Source: Mesostigma viride (lineage: Eukaryota; Streptophyta; Mesostigmatophyceae; Mesostigmatales; Mesostigmataceae). Taken from it: 22,500 bases of DNA. This document shows positions 1-10,300 of the stretch, piece after piece. Both the position numbers and the translations under genes were made by a program. Under the pieces are notes generated by a model. It saw only the letters and a program-made list of their open reading frames with translations, was not told the origin of the DNA and searched no databases. The stretch spans positions 4,029,419 to 4,051,918 of the forward strand of contig RPFO01000448.1 of assembly GCA_009746045.1 (NCBI GenBank). Direction: 5' to 3'. Every line of letters begins with the position of its first letter. Position 1 is the stretch's first letter.

Positions 1-519
1 AGGCTATTTTCAAAAGTGCTGCTGACGCAAGCAAATCCCGCGCCATAGCACTAGCTGCCAAACCTGGCTACGTGCGCGCCAAACTATGTGTGCATTTCCC
101 AGCAATACAGCAAATCGTATGTGCTGCCAATCCTGCCTGCTTGTCACAACACATTTCAGGCTTTGGCGCACTTAGGCTATGAGCGACACGTGTGCGCATC
201 AATCAAATCAGTGTGCACGGCAGCAATACAATAATGATTCCGCGCGCGACCCTCAGTCATTATGACATAATGATTGTGCCGTCCGATATCTACCAACGGT
301 AGACTGCAACATACTACAAAAAGTAAATATTCAGCCACAAGCGCCGTAGAGTTGGGTACTAGCATCCGGCGAGGCGATTCACACCGGCCGGTACCCAGAC
401 TTGAACAAATCCAAGCCAAACAGCTACCGCGGAACCAAACCAACGGAACTGAACCGGACGTAAATGATTCAGTGAACAGCCGTTTCGCGAGTGCACGGAC
501 GTGACAGCCACGTGTCAGA

Positions 520-524
520 TTACA
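520..524 (-). terminator. Possible algal poly(A) signal TGTAA
   Basis: On the minus strand this reads TGTAA, the usual polyadenylation signal of chlamydomonadalean algae, 673 bases after the stop codon. It follows two palindromic segments. The only other match in the flank overlaps the stop codon itself. A 5-mer is weak evidence. Confidence 0.25.
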
Positions 525-572
525 ACGCGATACATCGCGTTCTAACCCTACAACGCGATGCATTGGGTTGTA
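520..572. repeat. Pair of palindromes sharing TACAACGCGAT
   Basis: Bases 524-541 form the inverted repeat AACGCGAT-AC-ATCGCGTT. Bases 549-572 form a near-palindrome from TACAAC to GTTGTA. Both begin TACAACGCGAT, so one may be a diverged copy of the other. Confidence 0.6.
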
Positions 573-723
573 AAAAAACACGGGTTATGTTTTCCTGCGA
601 CATACTTCTTAAGAGAGACATGCTTCTAGCTTGTGGATAGTTGTATTGAAGTAAAATCAAGTGCGCGTTACTGCTGTTCCATACAGGACAGCGCTGATTT
701 GCTAACGCACAGGAGCTAGGCAA

Positions 724-770
724 CAGCTCACGTCAAGCCTTGTTGCATACAACACAAGGCTGCTGAGCTG
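724..770. repeat. Two-tier inverted repeat (stem-loop)
   Basis: The outer stem is CAGCTCA (724-730) with TGAGCTG (764-770). The inner stem is AGCCTTGT (736-743) with ACAAGGCT (754-761). It lies about 430 bases after the tomosyn stop, so it could fold in the 3' UTR RNA. Confidence 0.6.
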
Positions 771-1196
771 GTTACGATAAACTCCTCCACACCAATCTGT
801 CAGGGTGGTGAACCTCTTTTGTCACTTAGCTTAGACCCAGAACCAATCCCACACAATGCACGGGCTTCTTAGCTGTGGCCAGGCATGTCCAGCCATACCG
901 AACAACCACGATGGTGGGAGGAAACATCACATGCAGTCAGTGCTTCACCCCCCCCCCCCCAAACAAAAAAAAATCAGCCATGTAAATCGTAATACACAAT
1001 TGCAAAGCCCAGCAATAGAACCCCGCAAATACGTGTTCTGTAAACGGCTAACCGCAATGATCAAGGGGTTCTGTACCAGTAACTAGAGGGGCTCGTGAGC
1101 CGAGACTACGTAGCAAAAAGCAGGGAGCGGGAATCCCAGCAAAGACGCCCCACAAGCGCCAACGCTTCTGGGCATCATACTGGCACGTTGTCAGTT

Positions 1197-1304
1197 TTAC
1201 ACCTGCCACCACTTCCTGTTCTCCATGGCCTTGGCAAGCTCCTTGGCGGTGTCGGCGAAGTTCTGGGCATCATCCTCCATTTGCTGTGTCCGTTGCTCCA
1301 GGTT
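1197..1304 (-). CDS. Tomosyn last exon, R-SNARE end and stop
   Basis: 35 codons and a TAA stop: [35 protein letters not shown]. The acceptor is CTGCAG in phase 0. The LEQRT...NFA..AKELAK...KWW pattern is diagnostic for plant-type tomosyn tails. The protein ends here without a transmembrane segment, unlike a VAMP. Confidence 0.95.
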   Translation of the reverse strand, partial: NLEQRTQQMEDDAQNFADTAKELAKAMENRKWWQV

Positions 1305-4300
1305 CTGCAGCCATGGGATGACCAGCAGGCAATTAAGACACATAAGACCTGCCGCATAAAATCTTCCAGACTCAGTTGCAAAGTAATGCGTTCTTGCAGC
1401 AGATGGCCGTTGTCATAAGCGCTTGCCACTCGCAGCGATGCACATACCTACTACTTGCTTCCATCAGCAGCCATTACCCGCCACCACCGCAATCAAGGTG
1501 AGATCATAGCGTCAGGCATACTATTTTATGCACAGCTGCAGGCAGCTGCGGGCAGTACCACATCTTGGTTCACAGGCACGCACCTAGACTATGGAATCCA
1601 ACCACTTGAAAGGGTCGTCTAGCGAATCAGGACACTAGCGCGCTGTTTTAGGGTTCCACTTGAAAGGGTCGTCTAGCGAATCGGGACACTAGCGTGCTGT
1701 TTTAGGGTTTGACTTGAAAGGGTCGTCTAGCGAATCGGGACACTAGCGTGCTGTTTTAGGGTTCCACTTGAAAGGGTTGTCGAGCGAATCGGGACACTAG
1801 CGTGCTGTTTTAGGGTTTCATATCCATTGACAAGTTTGCTCCGTGCAGCCCCCAACCACAATGCCCAGAGATGGCTATGTTATTCCTCTGCCCACTTGCA
1901 AACCCACGTGCAACAAAATCACCTTCTTTCCAGCAACACGCCCGTTGCGAGTAATGTACCCCCCCGCACGCCCACTGTTAAGCCCTAGCTACACTACAGG
2001 TACTGCACCTAGTGAAGCCAGAGTTTGCCAGGCCCCTCGACATACTACAGCATGCCGCCCCCTAGCTACACGACAGTGAATAAGCCCCAAGCTATGTATA
2101 CCATAGTGTCCCCCCCATCAGCATGTCATGGCCCACCCATCAGCATCGCATGCCCCGGCCGCGCAGCCACCCACCTGCAGCTTCTCCCCGCGCTCAATCA
2201 GCTTCTGCCGATTCTGCTCCATCGTGTTGCGCACCGACTGAAGGCAGGTGGGTGGGGTGGGGTGGGGTGGGGGGAGCGAAGGCGCGGGGGGGGAGGGGGA
2301 GAGGAAGATGGTACATAGGGGGATGTATGACCGGCACTTAACCGCAGTAAGGGTATGATGCCTAGGTATACAAAGGTGTGGGGGCAAGGTCCACAATGTG
2401 CCATATCCGAGACTGACAAAACGCAAGGACAACACACAGGAAACTGTGCATGCAGCACGGCATGTCGGCAAGACATGCCGGGCTGCGTAGGTGCCATCGC
2501 CAAAAAGTACTTTCTGTCGGAGTGAGGGTAACAGTGACCGATTCCGGGCAGGTGAGTACAATTTGGCCTCCCAGCATGGTGGGCATGGCGGGGAAACCAC
2601 TTAGGAAGCACGCAGGAAGGGTGGTGATCTGAGCCGTACTTGTATGCGCACGCAACACTCAAGCTGTTGACATGACCACGGGCCACATGACTCAGCCTAC
2701 GGTATCAGCATGCCAGCCTATCGTGGACCAAAGGAGGCCCGGCGGCTGCGACAGAAATGAGCCCCCTCATGGTTTGAAGCATACAGGGTGCCATTTTTAA
2801 CTGTCATGCAGTTGGGCTTTCAACAAATGAAAGGGGGAGGGCTAGGTCCGCCATGGGGGATTGCATCTGCGCTAGGGCCACTCGTACAGGCGGCCCTTAC
2901 AGGATTCAAAACGCTTGTCCATTACATCTTCCCAGATGGGGACTCCCTAGAGGCAACTGGAAAGGTTGCAGTGGTCTCAGAAGCATACATGGATTCAGCC
3001 CCCTAAGGAAGACTTGATGCCTCCCTACACCCCCCCTTTGACGTTTAAGATTCCCAGGTTAAAGATCTTGCGACCCTGGATTTTGAAATTTTTTGTTTAC
3101 GATCGCAGGGCTGTTTTTGCAAAAAGATCTTGAAGCAGGCACCAAAGGCTGCTAAGTAGCGGTCAGTGGTACGCGCGGAGGGGTTTGTGCATACTTCATG
3201 TTTAAGATTGTCAACCCAGGATTCAACTTTTGGTTTAAGATCGCAGCCCTGGGTCGGTCGGGCCCCATCTCAAATCCCATCATTCTCAAACATCAAGGGG
3301 GGGGGTGTACTAAGGAAGGCTTGATGGCCCCCTAGGAAGGAAGGCTTAATACCCCCCTCCTAAGGAAGGCTTGATGCCCCCTTAGGAAGGAAGGCTTGAT
3401 GCTCCCCTAGGAAGGAAGGCCTGATGCCCCCCTAGGAAGGAAGGCTTAATACCCCCCCACTATGAGTGCTTGATGCCCCCCTCCTAAGAACGGCTTGGTG
3501 CCCCCCTAGGAAGGAAGGCTTTGTAACCCCCCAAATAAGGAGGGCTTGATAAATTGGCGTTGCCTGATTCGGGGGGGCGTGGCAAAGTGGATGATGTGAT
3601 CTGATTACGTCACCTCCGCCCTTCCGGTGGCCATAAGCGTCCCGCAGGGATCTCCAACAGCGTATGTCCCTCCAACCAATGCCAGCCGTACGACTGCTGC
3701 TACGGAACTGCCATCCTGGTGCAGAAACAAGAGGCCAGAAGACTTTCGATCCCTAGTAGGGCTGCCCGCTGGAGAGGCCCTGGCACATCCATACCCCATC
3801 TCATCCCGGGTTTAGGGTTTAGGGTTTAGCCCGGGTGGGTCTAGCCCTCCCAATGTCATCGCATTCAGAGCCCTGACCGTCGGACAGGTCAGAACTCAAG
3901 AAAAGGTAAAAATAATGGTTTAAAACATTTTTGCCTCCCACCCAACCCCCCCGGCAAAACAGGGGTTACAGGGGCATGGCTGATGTGGGCTAGCATGCTG
4001 CCCTTGCGTGCTCGCCCCATCATATGGTGGTGGCCTGAGGCCAGCCGGTAAATGCGTCCATCATCTATCATCCGTGCGCTAGCACCCACTATCTTGCAAC
4101 AAAACTGATGTCTTCTGGCGATGCATGAGAAGCAAAGCAAGGAGACACCAAAGATTAAAAATACCGGCAAGGCGTCATTGTTAGATGAGCCTTGATTGGT
4201 ATGCAGGCTACCCAGTACCAGTCACGCCGTAGTAAAAATCACAGGGGTCCAGCTTCAATGGATTCCTCGTCCTGCACAACATCTGCACACAAACGAGGCG

Positions 4301-7300
4301 CTGCAGCATACGGGCCACATTCAAGTGTCCTGTCAGCTGTGCAAGAAACTGGCTGCAGAAAAACATGTCCTCCGTGTTATGCATGTAGCTAGTATTGTAT
4401 GCTTGCTCCCCTACAAGTTGTAGGAGCATCATACAGCACTACGCGTCATTCATAGTGCGAAGCACTATGAAACTTGCAACGAAAGCATACCTCTGCGTCC
4501 GAGCGCCCGTAGGCAGCCTTGATATTTGTGGCCGACCTAGCACTCGGCGCGCCCGCCTCCGCACTCTCCCTCCCACGCTGAGCGGCCGCTGCGGCCCGCT
4601 CGGCCGCTTTCGCCCTTGCGTCATTCAGCAGCTGCGCGCGCTCCTCCTCCTTGCGTGCACGCTCCCTCTCCTCGGCGCTCTGGGGTGGCGGCGGCGTGGA
4701 TGCCGACTTGCTGGCGGGGGCGGAGGACGACGACGCGGTCGATGGACGGGAGGATCCCGCGGATGTCGGCGCAGAGCCTCCCGTGACGGCTCCGCCATTG
4801 AACAGGATCGCCAGCTGCGCGGTGGAGAGCCGCTTGGGGGCCTGGATCGCGGGGGCTGACTGGCCCACCGTCGCGATCGTGGCCATCTGGTTGATGGTGG
4901 CGGTGGCCACCGAGGTGGCGACCGAGGTGATCTTGTCGGTGGCTGTCTTGAGGTGGCCAAAGAGCGCTCCCTGGGCCGCAAACAGGCCCTGCGGGGGAGC
5001 AGGGGGGAGATGGGGCAGGGGGTCATGAGCCGAGGCGGGGCCTTGGGAATGAGTGTAAGAGGATACTTGGAAGTGGTGCTATTGGGATTGGAAATGCGGG
5101 ACCTTGGGCAGCGTGTGCTCAAGGGGTTTCCCATTACCCAAAACGAGTTTCCATGAACGTACCAGCGCCAGTTGCTTATTTAAAGGGAGCTTTTGTAGCG
5201 TACCGACTCCACATCTTAGGAAGCGATACCTTTCAAAAATGCACCGACCCTTGTCACTGGAAAGGCCACACCGACTCCAACCTGTTAGTGTGACTGTGAG
5301 CTTGTGTGACGCACCGACTTCTTCTTCTCTTCCTTGGCAGGCGTGGGCGCCGGCGTGGGCGCGGGCACGGGCGCGGGTGCCGGCGCGGCCACCGCCTGCG
5401 ATGCGGCCGCGATCGCCGCTTGCTGCGCAGCCGCGATGGCAGCGGCCGCGGACGCCTCCTCGGCCAGCGCGGTGGCGGCTGCCAGCTCGTGGTCAAACAG
5501 CTTGGGCAGCGATTGCGGCAGGCTGTGGGGGCACAGCATGCATGCCATGCCAAGCAGAACCGTGCACGGCGATGTAGCAGGGGAAAAGGAACTAGAGGGC
5601 AAACTGTGGGCGACAAGTACACTCCAAGCACGGGGGTACAGCCCCCATTGCGAAACCGTCGTTTGCTAGCAATGCGTGCCACCCAATATCGAAATTCCAT
5701 AATTTCCCGCTTCCCCCCCAGATCCCCCTGTTAGCTAGATTCCTACAAAAGTTAGAGAAAAATGACACACTCACTATTCTAGCATCCATGGGGGGAATAA
5801 TGCATGGAATGCACAGAATAATGCAGCAGAATAATGCAGTACAGAACTTGTTGTACTAGCCAAAGCGCTTTGTTCATCTGGTAGTGCAATTCCAGGACAT
5901 CGCCACCCGAGGGACAAGGGACCAAAGCGCCCACAGGATCAAGGCGCCAACATGGACATGGAACGGGCCCATGGAAAGGAGCACAACCCACCGCAGCTGG
6001 TTCTCCTCCTTGAGCAGTGACAGCCGGTTGAGCTCGCCTGATGCGCCCGCCTGGTTGTGCCGGGTGCAAGCAGGCAGGCAGGAAAAGACGCAGAAAGCAG
6101 GAGGCACAGGCAGTCACAATCGCCATCCGCATCATCATCCGCATCTTCACCCTCACATGCGCATCCTCACCATGGCCACCAAGGACATTGCTCATTTCAT
6201 TGATCTTTTATTTCCTACTATCCTATTCCCTGGCTTTTCTTTTCGAAACTGCCTACCATTCTATTTCATTGCTGTCCTCTTTTACTCCTTACTTTCCTAT
6301 TCCATTGCTCTTCTCTTTCCCTGCCTACGCTTCACGGGGGCCAACCGCTCTCCGTTGCGCAGGCAGTGAACACAGGGAATGAAGTAACGTGTGCAGTGAA
6401 AGGAGCACAGGCAAGAGGACGCACCACGACCAGCTGCCCATTGTTGCCGATCGTGCTCACACCCAGGGTGTCCCTGGAGAAGGGGAACTGCCACCCCAGG
6501 GTGGGCTCCACCGGCACCGTTAGCAGGATGCCCAGGTCGGGCAGGGAGCTGCGCGCGTGTGGGAGATGATGCCGTGGGCAAGGGTGTAGTGGGCCATGGG
6601 TGTTGTGGGCAGAGAAGCGGTCCACAAAGCAATACGCACATAAGATGTTAAGCACGGGTTTTCAAAATTGAAAGGAATAGCATCCGTTTTCACAATTAAT
6701 TTCACACCCACACACCCACACACCCACACCCACACCCACACCCACACCCACACCCACACCCACACCCACACCCACACCCACACCCACACCCACACCCACA
6801 CCCACACCCACACCCACACCCACACCCACACCCACACCCACACCCACACCCACACCCACACCCACACCCACACCCACACCCACACCCACACCCACACCCA
6901 CACCCACACCCACACCCACACCCACACCCGCACCCGCACACACCCACGCACAGTAACCGTGGTGGCATTCGTTGACACGCAGACTGAGCCATTGCAAAGC
7001 TTGGGGATGTTTCCCCACAATGGCAAGTCAGGGGGACCTCGCCGCATCCGCACACGGGCCAGCGCGCTGGCGAAACATATGGACACAGAGAAACAAGGGG
7101 CCCCACCATCCCCAAGGTGACACGGAACAGCACAAAGGGGAGCAGGGGCTGGCAAACTTCGTGATGGCTGGCGAAAGATTATTCCTGTCATTGACAAGAG
7201 GCAGCGGCGGGCTCGAGGTTAAAAAATAATCTCAGGCTCTCCAGCTCTACTCCCACAGTGTAGTGCTCGAATGACAAGTGGGCCAGGCAAACAAAGGTTC

Positions 7301-10300
7301 ACTTTCTATACAAGTACTCCCCGGATACGATGGGATGAAAACCTCGCCCTCAAGTTGTTGAACACGAGCTACGCGTTGATTCTTTACAGCTCTCGAGCGG
7401 CAGGGGGGTCATGGCGGCGTGCTCACCGAATCTGCACGCGGGCCTGCAGCGTGAGGCACGCGAGCGCGCTGCCTGAGTGGTCCACGCGCGAGAAGACGCC
7501 GCAGGAGAGTACTGGCTCCTCCGCCGTGTGGTGCTCCTTCTTGATGGTCGTGCGGTCGCCCTGCAAGGGAGACGGAGGAGGGAGAAAAAAGAAAGAGAAA
7601 GAGGGGGGGGGTAGGGGGGGGGGGGGTAGGCAGGGGGAGGAGTGGTACAGAGAGAGTCCAGCAGAGGAAGGAAAAGACATGTCCACCCAGTGGGGTTGGC
7701 GTGGGGCGGAGGGAGAAGGGCGGTGAGGGGACTTCGAGAGAAAAGGTCGGGATGGACACGGAACCCATACTGGAGCAAGGCTCAGATTGGAGAGGGCGGG
7801 TGAAGGGAGCCTTGATTGAGTTTCCTGCCGAACTCCCAACCACAGGAAGTCACTCCCAACAGAAAGCTGTCATACAATAGCGCACAGTAGCGCACTGCTG
7901 GAAGGACCATTGTGCTGCCCCTACTCCCAGAGGGGTCATCACCCAGCAGGATCATAAAGAAGATCAAAGGAAACCACGTCAAAAGGCGATGTCAGGAAGG
8001 GTTTTGTCAGGAAAATAATAGATAGAGACATTACATGGAGTGATGACTCGGGTATGCTGACACGGGCTGACTCGACCCACCTTGTAGACCAGCCGGCTAC
8101 TGTACAGCCGCAAGCAGTCCTGCGTGCACAACAGCACGTAGCACGCGATACTGCTGGTGGCGGGCGCAAGCTCCTCGGGGCCTGTGTGGCCATCGCTCGA
8201 CGAGTTGTGGGAGCTACCCGAGCTACGGTGACGGGAGCTAGACTTGCGGTGGCCTGCCGCACAGTAACAAGGAGTAATCAATAAGACAGGGCAAAGGGTG
8301 AATATGCCATGATATGTAGGACACTCCTTGACCTTTTGCAGGGTGACCCCAACACCTCGCAAAGAGGTTGCTCGTATTACCGCACGCAAGTGAGCATGCT
8401 TGCCAGCATCAATACGGCATAATGTGTGTTGGTGTGTGCAGACATGCAGGAACATGGTAATGAAGAGCACCGCAGTGTGATATAGCAGTACACGGCAATA
8501 AGAGGTGGGTGCAAGTCGTGACTGCGCCATCAACTATTTCATCCAACGCTCCTCTCACCTTCTATCTGTAGTTGCGAGCATGCGGTAGACTAGGGTTGCC
8601 AGCATGCCACTGCGAGCATGGAGCCACCCTGGGATGAGCTCAGCTAGGCACCTTCTGCAACGCATGTAGTTTCATACGCAACGCAAGCGTTTCACGAGCT
8701 AGTTGCAAGGGCTAGTTGCAAGGGCTAAATGCTGGTGCTAGCTCCCGGCGCTCGGTGGCCACTCCCTGCGAGCAGCTAGGGCCCAGTGGCTATATACGAA
8801 CGCACATGCACACTATAACACTACAGATTTTCCATGTGTTTTGACACGCCGGCTTGCTCCAACTGCGATCCGCCGCTTGGAAACCAGCCCAGACAGAGAG
8901 AAACTTTTCATATCGTTGGCCTTAGTCCGGGAATAATCTGGATGGCCTCTCTCTTTGAAAGAAGCAAGGCCGCCACATGACGTGGGATATCTTTTGGCAG
9001 CCGGCACATCACCCTACAAGGCGTACCTTTGGACTTGTCGTCGTCCTCTTCTTCATCGGCAGGGAACGAGGTGGCCCACACGAAGGATGCGCCCAGCGGC
9101 GCGGCTGGCGGGCCCACCTTGTGCCCTTCCCCATCTGAGCGCGTGGGTGGTGTTTAATGAAAGGAAAGACAGCCCAACAACGAAGTGGTAAGGGGGAGGA
9201 ATAGGTAAGGGGGGAAGACAAGGGCAGTAGATCTGCAACCAAGCAGAAGCAAAGCATTAGCCCACCATGTAGCATCATGGAATTAGCAGCAGCAGTGCAT
9301 TCACAACAACATGGCATTATCAACAACATGGCAGCATCAACATGGATTTAACAACAGCATGGCGTTACCAACAGCAAAGAACAAACAGTGGCAAGGCATA
9401 AACAGCAGCAGGCCATTAAGGGGACGGGACATGCCCGAATTTTTTGGCGCCAAAAAATTCGCGCCGGTACCGAAGGTCATAAAGTTCACATGCACGGTGC
9501 GCGCACCCCTTGCGGAAGTGGCCATGGCGACTGCGTTCAGGCGAAACTACCACACTAGGGCAGGCGAAATGCAAAAATTTTACTGGAATCTAAAAGACGA
9601 TGAGTTTATGATGTTAGTTTGTGGCGGAAATCAGCTGGTTTACAATATCGCTGTTGTTTTTTTATGCCCTCGGCATGGGGGGTAACCTGAATTTTTTGGT
9701 CGCGCGGAATGAAATAGAATTCATGATAGCCGCTGTAAAATCGCGGTTTTGGGGGTTGTTCTGACCGTGAAGCAGGCGTTAATATCGGTTGCATCGAATT
9801 CTAAACCGAGCTGGTGCTTTTTGCCAGATTTTCGGCCATTATCGGTAAGTAATTGTTCAGACCTGCGCAGTGCCTGTCTGACCTGTCCATGGAATAACGG
9901 CTGTTGTTGCGCGCCTGGGCGAGGGATTTACGAGGGCGAGGTACAGATTTGTCGCGAATGTTATCTGCTATCAGTGCCTTCTTCTATGAGCTCATCGTTC
10001 GATTTTTTTTGCGTTATTTTTGGGCAGTTTCCGCCAGCTAGCTCGCCATCGCTTGCCGTTGTGTTGTCGAATACCTGGCAGCTTTAGATTGTTTTCGTTG
10101 ATGTCGTGATCAGGGCCGCTTCAGTCGCAGCCTATAGCTCTTCGGGAAGGTATAAGGCATTTCATAAAACGTGTTCTGGCAAGGATGTTGTGCGTATGGA
10201 CGCTTCTTGTTGTTTGAGAGTGACGCACCCTCTCTTCGCAGGCCGCAGCGGCATCACAGCGCTCATGCGCTGAAGGGCCGCCAATGGTTTCTTTGCATTT

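Larger units (their letters stand above)
1..1196. other. 3' flank of tomosyn gene: 3' UTR plus intergenic, no gene seen
   Basis: No convincing coding exon on either strand. It holds two groups of inverted repeats (520-572 and 724-770), short C and A runs near 948-972, and otherwise unique sequence of mixed composition. The 3' UTR of the minus-strand gene must begin at 1196 and run to lower coordinates; its end is not certain. Confidence 0.6.
2238..4490. other. Intron 19 (2.25 kb) with nested repeats
   Basis: The intron lies between the two exons that meet at the start of the R-SNARE motif. It contains a G-rich (sense C-rich) tract at 2240-2320 beside the acceptor, a 72-codon plus-strand open frame at 2788-3006 of no known family, an inverted-repeat element (3026-3309), a minisatellite (3311-3553) and a telomere-like tract (3805-3834). 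Bases 3835-4490 show nothing recognisable. Confidence 0.75.

Noticed and set aside
177-581. Minus-strand frame of 134 codons in the 3' flank
   Set aside because: No recognisable motif and it overlaps the palindrome pair; composition looks non-coding.
2788-3006. Plus-strand frame of 72 codons in intron 19
   Set aside because: Its composition is plausible for a protein fragment ([20 protein letters not shown]), but it has no known family and ends in a minisatellite unit. Kept only as a note in the intron entry.
4395-5028. Plus-strand frames opposite the tail exon
   Set aside because: Antisense shadows of a GC-rich exon; the minus strand carries the conserved SNARE-proximal sequence with matching splice sites.
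6520-7197. Long Val-Trp, Val-Gly, Cys-Gly and Thr-His frames
   Set aside because: Direct translation of the CCCACA hexanucleotide array, which has no stop in any frame.
7350-7843. Minus-strand frames of about 140 codons next to a true exon
   Set aside because: Only 7427-7560 is exon; the rest is translation of the intron's pyrimidine tract.
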